64,000 bases of DNA from Corynebacterium sp. p3-SID1145. Lineage in GTDB: Bacteria > Actinomycetota > Actinomycetes > Mycobacteriales > Mycobacteriaceae. Where the stretch lies: contig JALXXC010000011.1 of NCBI GenBank assembly GCA_025144245.1, positions 1 through 64,000 on the forward strand, in the 5' to 3' direction. The notes under the pieces were generated by a model that saw only the letters and a list, made by a program, of their open reading frames with translations, was not told the origin of the DNA and made no database searches. Position 1 is the first letter of the stretch. Each line of letters starts with the position of its first letter. Made by a program: the position numbers and the translations under genes. Shown piece by piece: positions 34,473 through 44,352 of the stretch.

Positions 34473-36248
34473 CTAGTTTTCCCGCAGGAACTTTGCGCGG
34501 TTGACCACGCGGGCAATCTTGCCAGAGCTAGAGCGCGCGATCTCGTTCGGCGCGTAGAAACGCACGATTTCCGGACTGATGCCGTGCTTGTTCGTCACCG
34601 CCGCGCGGATCGCGTCCTCGGCGAGCGCGTCGGAGGCCTCTTCCGCGCCCTCCACGCGTTCCACGAGGAGCACGAGCTTTTCGACATCCTCCCCCGGCAC
34701 CGCGAACGCCGCCACCGAATCCGGGCGGACATGGTCGGACGCCTCCATGACCGTGGCCTCAATATCCTGCGGGTAGTGGTTGCGCCCGGCGATGACCACC
34801 AGGTCCTTCAAACGTCCGGTGATGTAGAGGTGGCCCTGGTGGAAAGCGACGAGATCGCCCGTGGCCAGCCAACCGCCCTCCCCGCGCAGCGTGTTGCCGA
34901 AGGTCTTCTTCGTGTCGTCCTCGCGCCCTTCGTAGCCGGCGGCGACGTTGTCGCCCTGCAGCCACAGCTCGCCGATGGTCCCTTCCTCGACCTCCTCGTG
35001 GGTCTCCGGGTCGACGATGGCGAAGCGCATGTCTGGGACCGGCTGGCCGTTGGAGGCGAAGGGGATTCCGTCCTCGGCCTCCACAACGCGGCCGGCGCCG
35101 ACCTGCTCGCGGTCGAAGGTCTTGAAGAACGGACGCTCGTTAGTCTGCGGAGTGGAGACGATCAGCGTGGCCTCCGCCAGACCGTACGACGGACGGAGCA
35201 CCTGCGGGTCGAGCTTCGACGGGCCGAAAGTCTCCACGAACGCATCCACCGCGGCTTTGGTCACCGGCTCGGAGCCGATGAGGAGCCCGTCCAGCGCGGA
35301 AAGATCGTAGTCACCGGGGTTCTCCGGCGCGGCGTAGCGGGATGCCAAATCCAGCGCGAAGTTGGGTACGACGGTGTAGACGAACGTCTCGTCGTCGTCC
35401 TCGCGACGGTTGATCTGGTCGAGCCAGCGCTTCGGCTGCTGGATGAAGTCGCGCGGCCCCATGAGCTCGAATTCAATGCCCATGATGGTGACGAAGACGG
35501 TGAGAATGATGCCCATGTCGTGGTGCAGCGGCAACCACGTGGACAGTCGCAGCGGCATCTTCAGCTCGACCGCGTCGTAGATCTGCAGTACATTCGTCAA
35601 AATCGCGCGGTGGGTCAGCACCACGCCGGCCGGCAGACGGGTGGAGCCGGAGGTGTACTGCAGAAATGCGACCTCGTCGACAGCGTCCGATTCCGTCGGC
35701 TCCGCCGGCGCGGTCCAGGACTCCGCGAGCGAATCCGGCAGCGCGTCGACGACCAGGATGCGCGGACGCTCCGCGCGCGGCACCTCGGCGAAGAACTCGC
35801 GGACCGCCTTGGCACCGGCGTTGTTGGTCAGCACCGCCGCCGCCTTCGAATCCGCCAGCACCGCGGTGAGCTGCTCGCCGTGACCCGGCTCATTCGGGTC
35901 GTACAGCGGCACAGGCACCTGGCCTGCGTAGATCGCGCCCATGAACGCGAAGAGGTACTCGGGCGAATTCGCCGCCATGATGGCTACGCGGTTGCCCGGC
36001 TGGCCGGTCTGCTGCAGGCGCGCGGCGACCGCCTTAATGCGGGAGATCACTTCGTCGCGGGTGTAATCCACTGCCACGCCTTCGCGGTCCTCCGAGAAGT
36101 CCCAGTACCGCAGCTGGTGCACCTCGCCGGTGCCCATTTCCTTACTGCCCTGGTAGAGCATCTCGCACAACTGGAACAGGGACAGCTCCGGCGGCAAGGC
36201 GATCTTGTCGTCGTCGTAGAACTGGTACAGCAGCTGTTCGAGATCCAT
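34473..36248 (-). CDS. fadD32: Long-chain fatty-acyl-AMP ligase FadD32
   Basis: Activates the meromycolate-type fatty acid as acyl-AMP and loads it on the N-terminal ACP of Pks13. It has 591 residues of the ANL superfamily. The ATP-binding A3 motif is LQYTSGSTRLPAGVV (about 197-211); the A5-like RPSYGLAEATLIVS and the A7/A8 region WLATGDLVAFHQGHLYITGR follow. The C-terminal GKIARVVNRAKF carries the catalytic-type Lys. FAAL enzymes contain an insertion between the domains that blocks CoA; the long spacing here is consistent. Start ATG 36248. It follows the cutinase gene by 21 bp on the same strand. Confidence 0.95.
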   Translation of the reverse strand: MDLEQLLYQFYDDDKIALPPELSLFQLCEMLYQGSKEMGTGEVHQLRYWDFSEDREGVAVDYTRDEVISRIKAVAARLQQTGQPGNRVAIMAANSPEYLFAFMGAIYAGQVPVPLYDPNEPGHGEQLTAVLADSKAAAVLTNNAGAKAVREFFAEVPRAERPRILVVDALPDSLAESWTAPAEPTESDAVDEVAFLQYTSGSTRLPAGVVLTHRAILTNVLQIYDAVELKMPLRLSTWLPLHHDMGIILTVFVTIMGIEFELMGPRDFIQQPKRWLDQINRREDDDETFVYTVVPNFALDLASRYAAPENPGDYDLSALDGLLIGSEPVTKAAVDAFVETFGPSKLDPQVLRPSYGLAEATLIVSTPQTNERPFFKTFDREQVGAGRVVEAEDGIPFASNGQPVPDMRFAIVDPETHEEVEEGTIGELWLQGDNVAAGYEGREDDTKKTFGNTLRGEGGWLATGDLVAFHQGHLYITGRLKDLVVIAGRNHYPQDIEATVMEASDHVRPDSVAAFAVPGEDVEKLVLLVERVEGAEEASDALAEDAIRAAVTNKHGISPEIVRFYAPNEIARSSSGKIARVVNRAKFLREN

Positions 36249-36269
36249 GGGGCTCCTTGGTTGTGAAAA

Positions 36270-37202
36270 TTAGTTTTTGTTGTCGATAGTTCCGCGAATC
36301 CACTCTACGGACCATTCGCTCGCTGTGGTGCCAGGAATCACATTCGGATTTGTCGCGTACATCGCGTGCACGCCGTTCGCTGCGACGAGTTCACGCGCCC
36401 GGCCGAGCGCATCCCCGACATCCTGCGGCGCGTCGCACACCGAATCATCGGGCGCGCAGATCTCCACCGCCCGGTCGTTGAGCGCGCCGAAGCCACCGTC
36501 GCGGGCTCCCCGCATGGTCGCCCCGGGCACAACCGTCTGGACGACACGGTTCAACGGCTGTAGCGCGATCTCCGCGCCGATGCCGCCCACCGGGTTGCCC
36601 GGGTTGATGCCCACGCCGTTTTCGCGGCGTCCGTCAGCGATCATCACTGCCCCGCGCACCTTTTCCGGCGGGATCACGCCGCGCTCGTTGCCGATGTCGC
36701 TGGCGATATCGCCCACGATCACCGCGCCCTGGGAGAACCCCGCGAGCACGAAATCTGTGGACGGGCACGTCTCGTGAATGAAGCGCAGCTCCGCGTTCAG
36801 GCGGCCGGTGCCTTCGTTGCGGGAATCGTCGTAGCTCATCTCCGCGCGGCCGTGCGCCGTCTGGATGTTCTTGAACTGGGCGGTGTACGGCAACGTCCAA
36901 ACTCGGACATGGTTGATGTCGTACTGCTGCTGCAGCGGGTTCGTGATCGACAGCATGAAGCTGTACGGATTCGCCTTCGGCGCGAACGGGTCGTCATCCT
37001 TCGACGACTCCCACGTGCCCGGGGCAGAGATGACCTCCACCTCTGGGCACCAGTCCGGCTCCGCCGCCTTGGTGGGGCCGGACTCCGGTTTGAACGGCTG
37101 CACCGGGTCTTCGCCCGGGCCGAGCCACTGGGCCGCCCCGAACGCGATGACGCCGAGGACGGCGAGAGCGGCGATGATCGTGAGAATTCTGCGGGTGCGC
37201 AC
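36270..37202 (-). CDS. Cutinase-like lipase/thioesterase (Culp6, Rv3802c-like)
   Basis: 310-residue serine hydrolase anchored by an N-terminal hydrophobic helix (about residues 6-28) with an exported catalytic domain. LAGFSQGAVI (Ser about 157) is the cutinase nucleophile elbow. The Cys pairs typical of the family are present, and the C-terminal EWSVEWIRG region lies near the His expected for catalysis. The M. tuberculosis orthologue at the same position has phospholipase A/thioesterase activity and is essential; an equivalent role in mycolate release or lipid turnover is inferred. Start GTG 37202 follows AAGGAGGG by a rather long 12 bases. It sits between fadD32 and a small lipoprotein gene. 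Confidence 0.85.
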   Translation of the reverse strand: MRTRRILTIIAALAVLGVIAFGAAQWLGPGEDPVQPFKPESGPTKAAEPDWCPEVEVISAPGTWESSKDDDPFAPKANPYSFMLSITNPLQQQYDINHVRVWTLPYTAQFKNIQTAHGRAEMSYDDSRNEGTGRLNAELRFIHETCPSTDFVLAGFSQGAVIVGDIASDIGNERGVIPPEKVRGAVMIADGRRENGVGINPGNPVGGIGAEIALQPLNRVVQTVVPGATMRGARDGGFGALNDRAVEICAPDDSVCDAPQDVGDALGRARELVAANGVHAMYATNPNVIPGTTASEWSVEWIRGTIDNKN

Positions 37203-37228
37203 GGGCGTGCGGCCCTCCTTCTAGCCTT

Positions 37229-37720
37229 CTAGCAGAGGTTGTCGCGTGCCGCGGATTCGATGAGCTTGGACAGCTCCTCCACCTTCAATTGCGTCGCCTG
37301 CTGCTCAATGAGCTGGCCGGCCACGGCGTCACGCGTGACGGTACTTCCGCCACAAATCGTACGACCCGTACCTACCAGTTGCTCCTCATTTCCCTCGACG
37401 TTCACTCCGCCTTGGCGTAGAGCTTCCAGGTACGCCTGGTCTTTCTCCGGACGCATGGGCGCCGCGTCCGGGGTGTTCTCCACCTCGCTGGCCGCGCCTT
37501 CACCGGCAGCCGGGTCGTCGGCGGGAGCTGCCGGCGCCGCCGCTGCCGAGCTGGACTCGGTGGCCGTTTCGGTCCCCGTTGTCTCCGTAGCCGATTCCGT
37601 GGCCGGCGCGGAGCTGGACGGCGTAGCGGTGACATCGTCGCTTTCCACGGTCGCGCCCCCGCACGCGGCGAGACTCAGCCCCGCCGCGGCGAGCACCGCC
37701 GCCATAGCTGTTTTCCGCAT
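37229..37720 (-). CDS. Small lipoprotein with DUF732-like C-terminal domain
   Basis: 163 residues: lipoprotein signal peptide (MRKTAMAAVL, lipobox LSLAAC), a long Ser/Thr/Ala/Glu-rich linker (about 25-85) and a compact domain with two Cys (TGRTICGG and DNLC at the terminus), similar to DUF732 proteins of mycolic-acid bacteria. Function unknown; position between mytA and the cutinase gene suggests an envelope job. I chose ATG 37720 (GGAAGAG upstream) rather than GTG 37738, which would abut the mytA stop and add a sequence unlike a signal peptide. Probably co-transcribed with mytA. Confidence 0.75.
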   Translation of the reverse strand: MRKTAMAAVLAAAGLSLAACGGATVESDDVTATPSSSAPATESATETTGTETATESSSAAAAPAAPADDPAAGEGAASEVENTPDAAPMRPEKDQAYLEALRQGGVNVEGNEEQLVGTGRTICGGSTVTRDAVAGQLIEQQATQLKVEELSKLIESAARDNLC

Positions 37721-37738
37721 ACTGTTCAGCTCTTCCAC

Positions 37739-39712
37739 CTAGTTCTTGCTCTCGCGGACCTGGCCGAAGACGAGGTCCAGCGTGCCGTTCTGGAAGGAGA
37801 TGGTCTTTCCGCCAGTCGGGATGTCCTTCATGTCCGTGGTCGGCCAGCCGAACTTGCCCTGCTCCCAGCCGTTCTTGCCCCAGTGGTCGAAGATCTCGCC
37901 GTAGTAGATCACGTGCGCACCGGAAGCCGGGGACCAGTAGATGTTGCCGTGCTCGAATTCCTGGAAGAACCCGCCGTTGACCTTCTTCTCGTTGCCGGTC
38001 GGGAAGCCGAGGTCGGAGCGGGCGCCGCCCAACTCGCCGTACTTCGCGCCGATGGCGCCGTAGACCATGAAGTGGTCGGTCTTGCCGTCCTTCTCCGGGT
38101 TGCGGGAAAGGTAGCCCTTCTCGAACTTCTGCACGTAGCCGCCGCCGGCCGCCTGCGCCTCCTGCACCGGGTAGCCGAGCGGGCCGCGCTCGTAGCCGGA
38201 AGCGCCCCACGCCGCGAACATGTCGCCCGGGATCGCCTGGGCCCCGGTGTTCGGGGTCCAGTAGACGGAGCCGTGCTCGAAGTGGACGTAGCGTCCCTTT
38301 CCGTCCGGGGTCTTCAGCTCGCCCGTCTTCGGGAAGCCGAGCCAGCCAGCCGGGCCGCCCAGCTCGTTGTACTTAGCCAGGATGGCACCGAACACGATCT
38401 GCGCGCCGGTCCCCGGGGACCAGAATGCGGTGCCGCCGCGGAATTCCTCAGCCTTGCCCTTGCCGCCGGCGACGTCGTATTCGTTGGTCACGCAGCTGCC
38501 GATGACACCGCTCTTGGTGGCCTCAGCGATCGCACCGACCGGGGTGCAGTCGGCGCCGCGGTCCGCTTGGGAGACCTCGAGGGCATCCGCGATGTGCGGC
38601 CACGCCTGGGTCATCTCGAACTGCCAGTAGTCCCACGCGTGGACACCGGACGGGCGGTAGCGGGTGATGATGGGCACGCCCGCCTGCTTGGCGTAGCGCT
38701 CGAAGGTCTGGGAGGACATGCGGGAGATGACCTCCAGGCCCACACCGGCCGGAACTGCCGGGCCGGTGGCCACGGAACCGGGCTTGCCGTAGTCGTCCTG
38801 GCCAGAGCCGGCGGAAACGTAGACGGTCTTGCCCTTGAGGTTCTCGATTCCCAGCTTCGGGTCGTGGTCAATCCAGTCCTGGGAGCCCAGCGGACCCCAC
38901 ATCGCCTCCGAGTCGTAGCCGCCAGCGTCCTTCTGTGCGGCCTTGATGGCCAGCGGCATACCGGAGGTGGTGGTGTCCAAGTAGCCGGAGAAAGAACCCA
39001 CGAAGTTGAACAGGTGCGGGTTGCGCTCCGCCAAGTTGACTGCGGCGGTGCCACCCATGGACAGGCCGACGACAGCGCGCTTCCCGTTGGAGCGGTATTT
39101 CTCGTTCAGCAGCGGGACGAGCTCCTTGGTCAGGAAGGTCTCCCACTTGTAGTTCTTGCCATTGTTCGGCTTCTGCCAGTCCGAGTAGAAGGAGGACTCG
39201 CCGCCCACCGGCATGATCACGTTGACGTTCTTGTCCGCGTAGAACTGCTCGATGTTGGTCTCGATGGTCCAGCCGCTCTCGTCGTCACGCGCGCGCAGAC
39301 CGTCAAGCGCCCACACCTCAGGGAACTTGGCCTGCGGGTTGGAGTGCCAGTCGCGCGCCAGCAGGATCTGCACCTGGATCGGCTGCTCCGGCATCGACGG
39401 AGAGTTGATGAACACAGCGACGCGGCGTTGCGTCAGCCACTCGATGCGGTCCACGGACACGCCTTCCGGCAGGCCCGAGATCTGCGGGTGCTCATCGACC
39501 TCGATCGGGGTGCGCGGCGGCGGATCGGACGGACGCAGACCGTCAGAGATGCCGCGGCCAGAGGACAGGGAGCTGGACAAACCAGAAGAGCTGTTCTGCG
39601 CGACAGCCGGCACGACGGCTACCCCGACAGCGAGTGCTGTGGGAACTGCGGCGACTGCGAGCAACTGGCCCTTGGTGACCTTGCGGGGAGAACGTCGGGG
39701 TGAAAAGCGCAT
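37739..39712 (-). CDS. mytA: Mycoloyltransferase A with LGFP repeats (PS1-like)
   Basis: Exported enzyme that transfers mycolate from trehalose monomycolate to arabinogalactan, trehalose or proteins. It has 657 residues with a signal peptide (about 1-39, ending AVAQN). The esterase D/antigen-85-like domain spans about 75-390: catalytic Ser218 in GLSMGG, Trp/Asp segments ALDGLRA and [12 protein letters not shown], and a His in SGVHAWDYW. Four LGFP-type repeats follow ([37 protein letters not shown]), which anchor such proteins to the cell wall. It corresponds to C. glutamicum PS1/Cop1. Its leader contains a strong hairpin at 39763-39785. Confidence 0.95.
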   Translation of the reverse strand: MRFSPRRSPRKVTKGQLLAVAAVPTALAVGVAVVPAVAQNSSSGLSSSLSSGRGISDGLRPSDPPPRTPIEVDEHPQISGLPEGVSVDRIEWLTQRRVAVFINSPSMPEQPIQVQILLARDWHSNPQAKFPEVWALDGLRARDDESGWTIETNIEQFYADKNVNVIMPVGGESSFYSDWQKPNNGKNYKWETFLTKELVPLLNEKYRSNGKRAVVGLSMGGTAAVNLAERNPHLFNFVGSFSGYLDTTTSGMPLAIKAAQKDAGGYDSEAMWGPLGSQDWIDHDPKLGIENLKGKTVYVSAGSGQDDYGKPGSVATGPAVPAGVGLEVISRMSSQTFERYAKQAGVPIITRYRPSGVHAWDYWQFEMTQAWPHIADALEVSQADRGADCTPVGAIAEATKSGVIGSCVTNEYDVAGGKGKAEEFRGGTAFWSPGTGAQIVFGAILAKYNELGGPAGWLGFPKTGELKTPDGKGRYVHFEHGSVYWTPNTGAQAIPGDMFAAWGASGYERGPLGYPVQEAQAAGGGYVQKFEKGYLSRNPEKDGKTDHFMVYGAIGAKYGELGGARSDLGFPTGNEKKVNGGFFQEFEHGNIYWSPASGAHVIYYGEIFDHWGKNGWEQGKFGWPTTDMKDIPTGGKTISFQNGTLDLVFGQVRESKN

Positions 39713-39762
39713 GTTAGAGCCTTTGGTTAGTTGACGGTACAGCGGACTAACGGGCGCTCCGC

Positions 39763-39785
39763 CCTGGGGGTTCCCCTCCCCCAGG
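39763..39785 (-). promoter_or_regulatory. GC-rich hairpin in the probable mytA leader
   Basis: CCTGGGGG (39763-39770) pairs perfectly with CCCCCAGG (39778-39785), 50-70 bases upstream of the mytA start. It could affect stability or translation of the mytA message, or be residual termination of the upstream unit. Confidence 0.4.
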
Positions 39786-39856
39786 CCGGGCCCGGTCTTC
39801 GTGATGAAGTTTAAGTTTCACTTGAGACTTTACAGGACGACACGCCGTGAACACAG

Positions 39857-39915
39857 AAAAACCCTGGGAAACAATGACCTCAATTGTGTCTGAAGTCACC
39901 GTTCACCAGGGTTTC
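39857..39915 (-). terminator. Terminator of mytB
   Basis: Read on the minus strand, AAACCCTGG and CCAGGGTTT form the outer stem, TGACTTC and GAGGTCA form an inner stem, and a run of T follows. It starts 12 bases after the mytB stop. Confidence 0.7.
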
Positions 39916-39927
39916 AGGCGCTCACTC

Positions 39928-40941
39928 TTACCAAGCGTTCATGTGCGTGAGCACACGGCCCTTCGTCTTGTTCAGCTGGTAACCGAACTGGTCCCAGTTG
40001 TGCAGACCCTGCGCCGGATAGTCGGAGGTGACGCGGAGGCCCTGGGCACGGGCCTTCGCCTCCCAGACGCGGCTGGAGATCATTGCGCCGAACTCGAGCG
40101 CTGCGCCGGCTGCCTGGTGCTCCGGCAGGTACTTCGCGTCGGCTGGGCCAGGAACGCCGGAACCGGCGGAGATATAAACATCACTGTTGCGCAGCCCCTG
40201 CATATTCAGGAACGGGTCATTGGCGAAACGGTTCGGGTTGATCATGGAACCGTACATCGCGTTCAGGTTGTAGCCGCCGGCATCCAGCAGCGCCAGGCGC
40301 AGCATCGTCTGCATACCCGGCAACGTGGTGGTCAGGTAGCCGGAGAAGGACAGCACCTGGCGGAACTGGTTCGGGTGCTTCGCGGCCAGGTTCATCGCGC
40401 CGGTGCCGCCCATGGACAGGCCGATGATGGAGTTGTTGTTCGGCGCGACACCGAAGTGCCGCTGTAGGTAGCCCGGCAGCTCACGGGTCAGGAACGTCTC
40501 CCACTTGTAAGGCTTGCCGTCGCCGTACTTCGGGTCGTTCGCCCAGTCGGCGTAGAAGGATGCCTCGCCGCCGATCGGCATGACCAGTGTGATATTCGAG
40601 CCTCCGTACACGGCGGCCGCGTTGACGTCCTTGACCCACGCGTTGGTGCGCTCCGTGGCGCGCAGACCATCGAGGAGGTACAGGCCCGCGTTGCCGCCGC
40701 GTGCGGCCGGAACAATCTGGACCGGGATGTTGCGGCCCATGGCCGGGGAATAAACATCGCATCGCTGAACCCAGTACTTCACCGGGTCCCAGGTGCAGTG
40801 ACCCGTCGCATCAGGGCGTAGCCAGCCACGGTTATCTGCTGCCTCCGCGTCACCGGGAGCAGCCATCATGAGCGTCATCGCCGCGGCGACTGCCACGACG
40901 AGAGCGATCAGCGTGCGGCGCACGGAAGAAATCGCGTTCAT
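39928..40941 (-). CDS. mytB: Mycoloyltransferase B (antigen-85-like)
   Basis: Exported trehalose mycoloyltransferase, 337 residues. The signal peptide covers about residues 1-35 (ending AEAADN). The compact esterase domain has YLLDGLRATE, PIGGEASFYADW, the nucleophile motif GLSMGGTG (Ser176) and the late HNWDQF with the catalytic His. Cys49 and Cys61 lie close together near the N-terminus. There are no LGFP repeats, unlike mytA, so it is the short secreted or membrane type. It has its own terminator and about 100 bp of upstream non-coding DNA after aftB, so it may form a separate transcription unit. Confidence 0.95.
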   Translation of the reverse strand: MNAISSVRRTLIALVVAVAAAMTLMMAAPGDAEAADNRGWLRPDATGHCTWDPVKYWVQRCDVYSPAMGRNIPVQIVPAARGGNAGLYLLDGLRATERTNAWVKDVNAAAVYGGSNITLVMPIGGEASFYADWANDPKYGDGKPYKWETFLTRELPGYLQRHFGVAPNNNSIIGLSMGGTGAMNLAAKHPNQFRQVLSFSGYLTTTLPGMQTMLRLALLDAGGYNLNAMYGSMINPNRFANDPFLNMQGLRNSDVYISAGSGVPGPADAKYLPEHQAAGAALEFGAMISSRVWEAKARAQGLRVTSDYPAQGLHNWDQFGYQLNKTKGRVLTHMNAW

Positions 40942-41040
40942 GTGTCCACCAATCAGATAGGTCAGGAATTTTTCGGATTACACACAGGTGTATCGCAAAG
41001 CGTTACGGTGATGTTATCAACGGCTGAATTTTGGTTCCAG

Positions 41041-42846
41041 CTATTGAACTGGCCAGGCGATACGCTGACCGGACAAACCTACGTCTTCACCACCCTCAAT
41101 GCGCGCGAGGGTCTCGTCGTCGAGGTACACCGCCGGGTCTTCGGCGATCTCCAAGGTCCGCCCTTTTGTTAACGCGAACCTCATGTTCTCGGCGAACCGG
41201 CGGGGACTCATCGGTTCACGGGAGGTGGCCAGCAACTCCGCAATCTCCGGGGTGCGCAGCGCGGCGCGCGCTTCCCGCACTTTCTGCGCGTCGATGTCGC
41301 CCAGCAGCGCCCCAGTGTCCGCAGCCGTGTCGGCGAATTTCCAGTGGCCGGGAAGGTGCTTGTCGTGGCCGATCCGGCCGCCCTCGATGCGGGGCTGGCG
41401 CGCGGCGAGAGGGGTGGCCAACCCGACGTCGTCGAGCACGCGCATATTCAGATCCGAGTTCGCGCTGACCATGCCCAAGTTGATCAGGTAGGCCGTAGGT
41501 GCGAGGTTCTGCAGGTCCGAGTCCTTGGACACGCGGTCCAGCGGAAGCCAGTCGTAGACGAACGGGTCCTTCTGCTTGAGGATGATCGCGAGCGCGCCAG
41601 AGTTCTCCTCCTCCGCTTGAGCCACGCCGTCTGTCCACCCGTTCATCAGGTCGCTGGTTAAGAAATCCTCGGCGTACCGCGGCGGGTTGCCGGATTCGCG
41701 CAGCAGCACCGCCGTCCAGAATTCGCGCTCGTCGACGATGGTGAGGTTCTCCGGGCCGTCCTCGAAAGGCTCGAAGCCCAAGTCGTGGCCACGCGCGACA
41801 ACGATGCCCGCCCACAGAGCCGCCGCCGCGGCGCAGATGCCGCCCACCAGCGTCAGCGGCACCGCGGCGACCGGCAGCAGCATGGCGAACAACGGCAGGA
41901 GCACCATGCGCCCGTGCATGAAGTCGCCGCCCACGCGCACCACGTAGAGCAGGTGCAGCAGCCCGCAGCCGACCGCGACGGCCGCCACGAGCTTCTCCCG
42001 CGACGACAGGCGCAGCGCCCAGTAGATGCCGAGCGCCGCCGCGACGAGCACCGGAGCCCACAGCGCGTACGGGCTGACCGTGTCCCACACGTAGCGCGCA
42101 CCTGTCCCCCAGTACGCTCCCGATGCCGACTTCGCCACCGCGGTGTGCGGGGTGAGCAGGCCGTAGTAGCCCATGCGGAAGATCTCGTAGCCCGCCGGCA
42201 CCGGCAGCGCCGCCGCCAGAATCAGCCCGATCTGCTTCCAGTCGCGCCGGTTGGCCGCCAGCAGGACAATCCCGGTGATGCCGCCGTACAGCGCCAGTTC
42301 CGGTCGGACCAGCCACGACAGGCCAGCCCAGAACGCCAGCCACAGCTGCGCCCGCCCGTCAGCCGACCACCTGACCAGAAGCGCCCACCACACGCCGATC
42401 CAGGTCAGGGACAGCCCCCACTCCAGGCCGGAGGTGGCGAAATCCCGCGCAGGCGGCAGTGCCAGATAGATGAGCACACCGAACGGTGCGACGAGACCCG
42501 GGTGCACGCGCTGCCACAGCTTTCCCGACCCCATTGTCGCCGCGACCACGCCGACCACGGTCAAGATGAGCGCCAGCCACATGGCCACGTCTTCCAGCCG
42601 CATGCCGGGCACCCAGCTGAACGCCACGATGAGGTACTGCCAAAGCGTCGAGGTGTTCGTCTCCACGCGCTCGCCGATATTAAAGACAGGCCCGTTGCCC
42701 GCCAAAATATTGCGCACGGTGCGCAGGACGATCAGGCCGTCGTCACTGATCCAGCGGCGTGCCCACCCGCCTGAAAATGCGAGTACGCCCGCTAGCGCTG
42801 CCGAAACAAGCAGCGATATGCGGGCGCGTTTTTCCATGCGCGACAT
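41041..42846 (-). CDS. aftB: Terminal beta-(1->2)-arabinofuranosyltransferase AftB
   Basis: GT-C membrane glycosyltransferase that adds the terminal beta-1,2 arabinofuranose, the site later mycolated. The length is 601 residues from ATG 42846. After the first helix the loop WISDDGLIVLRT contains the acidic pair expected for the GT-C catalytic site. About ten helices reach residue 350; the C-terminal half is a soluble periplasmic domain. Order mytB-aftB-ubiA-PAP2-glfT2 equals Rv3804c-Rv3808c. ATG 42846 starts 2 bases after the ubiA stop; ATG 42837 is an alternative. Upstream ORF sequence overlapping ubiA is ignored. Confidence 0.92.
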   Translation of the reverse strand: MSRMEKRARISLLVSAALAGVLAFSGGWARRWISDDGLIVLRTVRNILAGNGPVFNIGERVETNTSTLWQYLIVAFSWVPGMRLEDVAMWLALILTVVGVVAATMGSGKLWQRVHPGLVAPFGVLIYLALPPARDFATSGLEWGLSLTWIGVWWALLVRWSADGRAQLWLAFWAGLSWLVRPELALYGGITGIVLLAANRRDWKQIGLILAAALPVPAGYEIFRMGYYGLLTPHTAVAKSASGAYWGTGARYVWDTVSPYALWAPVLVAAALGIYWALRLSSREKLVAAVAVGCGLLHLLYVVRVGGDFMHGRMVLLPLFAMLLPVAAVPLTLVGGICAAAAALWAGIVVARGHDLGFEPFEDGPENLTIVDEREFWTAVLLRESGNPPRYAEDFLTSDLMNGWTDGVAQAEEENSGALAIILKQKDPFVYDWLPLDRVSKDSDLQNLAPTAYLINLGMVSANSDLNMRVLDDVGLATPLAARQPRIEGGRIGHDKHLPGHWKFADTAADTGALLGDIDAQKVREARAALRTPEIAELLATSREPMSPRRFAENMRFALTKGRTLEIAEDPAVYLDDETLARIEGGEDVGLSGQRIAWPVQ

Positions 42847-42847
42847 A

Positions 42848-43831
42848 TTAGCCCATGGCGGGCGCAACATAGACAGCCATCACGATGGCGAGGATCCACA
42901 GCAGGGCGAGTGCCTGCAGGACGCGGTCCTCGAGCGCGATCTCATCCGGGGCGCCGCCGTTGCCGCTGTCGACTTCTGCGGCGTAGCGCAGGATGGCGAT
43001 GATGAACGGCACCATCGAAATTTGGTACCAGAGTCCCTGGCCTTCATCGACGCCGTCGCTAAGCGTGAAGCCCCACAGCGCGTAGGACATGACCACCGCC
43101 GTTGCGGACAGCGTCCACACGAAACGCAGGTAGGTCTGCGTGTAGCCCTGCAACGACTTGCGGATTTTCGCGCCCGTGCGCTCGGCGAGCAGCAGCTCCG
43201 CGTAGCGCTTGCCGGAGGCCATGAACAGCGATCCGAACGCCGCGACCAGCAGGAACCACTGCGAGAGATCGATTCCAGCCGCGACACCGCCGGCCATCGC
43301 GCGGAGCATGAAGCCCGAAGAAACCAGCGCAATGTCGATCACCGGGATGTGCTTCCAGCCGAAGCAATAACCCAGCTGCAGCGCGATGTACACGCCGACG
43401 ACCGTCGCCAGCGCCGGACCATCCGTGGCCAGGAACGACAGTCCGATCGCCAGCGCGATGAGCACCACCGACATGACGTACGCCAGGTTGATCGGCAGCA
43501 TCCCCGAGGCGATCGGGCGGAAACGCTTCGTGGGGTGCTCACGGTCCGCTTCCACGTCGCGGGCGTCGTTGACCAAGTAGATCGAGGACGCGCCGAAGCA
43601 GAAGACGACGAATGCGAGTGCGATGTCGATGAAGGTGCGCGAGGTGAACGAATCCGCCCCCGCCGCCAACGGCGCGGCGAGAACGAGGACGTTCTTGACC
43701 CACTGCTTCGGGCGCAGACCCTTGATCATCGCGTCCGGCAGGTTCTTCGGCGGATTCTTTTTCCGGTTGTACTCGACGCCCTCGGTGTGGGGCTCGGATT
43801 TCAGAAACGGCTCGTCTACAGGCTGCGTCAC
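42848..43831 (-). CDS. ubiA: Decaprenyl-phosphate phosphoribosyltransferase
   Basis: UbiA-family integral membrane prenyltransferase that couples phosphoribosyl pyrophosphate to decaprenyl phosphate, first committed step to the arabinose donor DPA. It has 327 residues and about nine helices. The first Asp-rich motif is SSIYLVNDARDVEAD (NDxxDxxxD), followed by HPTKRFRPIASG. The second motif region lies around SGKRYAELLL. Start GTG 43831 overlaps the stop of the PAP2 gene (GTGA at 43831-43828), so the two products, which act in sequence, are translationally coupled. Confidence 0.95.
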   Translation of the reverse strand: MTQPVDEPFLKSEPHTEGVEYNRKKNPPKNLPDAMIKGLRPKQWVKNVLVLAAPLAAGADSFTSRTFIDIALAFVVFCFGASSIYLVNDARDVEADREHPTKRFRPIASGMLPINLAYVMSVVLIALAIGLSFLATDGPALATVVGVYIALQLGYCFGWKHIPVIDIALVSSGFMLRAMAGGVAAGIDLSQWFLLVAAFGSLFMASGKRYAELLLAERTGAKIRKSLQGYTQTYLRFVWTLSATAVVMSYALWGFTLSDGVDEGQGLWYQISMVPFIIAILRYAAEVDSGNGGAPDEIALEDRVLQALALLWILAIVMAVYVAPAMG

Positions 43832-44352
43832 GCTGTTCGCCTCTCAATGTTGATTGCGGCTCGTGCCACCCCGATGCCGAGCAGCGCGCCGGCCAGGGTG
43901 TCCGTGGGGTAGTGCACCCCCAGGACCATGCGGGAGGTCATCATAATTGGGATTCCGGCGTACGGGAGTTTCGACCCAGTGATGTCGGCCAAGTGGACCA
44001 TCGCGGCGCTTGTCGACGTCGCGTGCGAGGACGGGAAGCTCATCTTCGACGGGGTTCCCACACCGACCCTCACGCTCGGGTCGTCCGGGCGACGGCGACG
44101 GACAATGCGCTTGAGCACCACCGACGCCGCGTGCGCCGTGAACGCGCCCGCCCCCATGGCGAGCCACTTGCGGCGGCGTCGCTTATCGACGGCCGCCCCC
44201 GCCCCAGCGATCCCCATCCATCCGAGGGCGTGTTCGCCGAAAAAGCTCATGCCGCGTGCCGCGGGCAGGACCCCGGGGGCGTCGAAAAGCACGCCCTGGA
44301 GCTCGTGCAGGATGCGCACCTCCGCGGAGGTCAGGGAGTTGCTATTGCTCAT
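43828..44352 (-). CDS. PAP2-family phosphatase (decaprenylphosphoryl-5-phosphoribose phosphatase)
   Basis: 174-residue membrane phosphatase of the PAP2 superfamily. The three signature blocks are LKRIVRRRRPDD (KxxxxxxRP), FPSSHATS (PSxH) and SRMVLGVHYPTD (SRxxxxxHxxxD). It most likely removes the 5-phosphate from decaprenyl-phosphoryl-phosphoribose made by UbiA, as proposed for Rv3807c. It starts at ATG 44352 within the end of glfT2 (11-bp overlap) and ends overlapping the ubiA start, showing tight coupling. One 11-mer motif lies inside (GTC GAT AAG). Confidence 0.88.
   Translation of the reverse strand: MSNSNSLTSAEVRILHELQGVLFDAPGVLPAARGMSFFGEHALGWMGIAGAGAAVDKRRRRKWLAMGAGAFTAHAASVVLKRIVRRRRPDDPSVRVGVGTPSKMSFPSSHATSTSAAMVHLADITGSKLPYAGIPIMMTSRMVLGVHYPTDTLAGALLGIGVARAAINIERRTA
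44181..44191 (+). repeat. 11-mer GCTTATCGACG, in the PAP2 gene
   Basis: Exact copy antisense to the gene; the gene reads GCC GTC GAT AAG. Confidence 0.8.
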
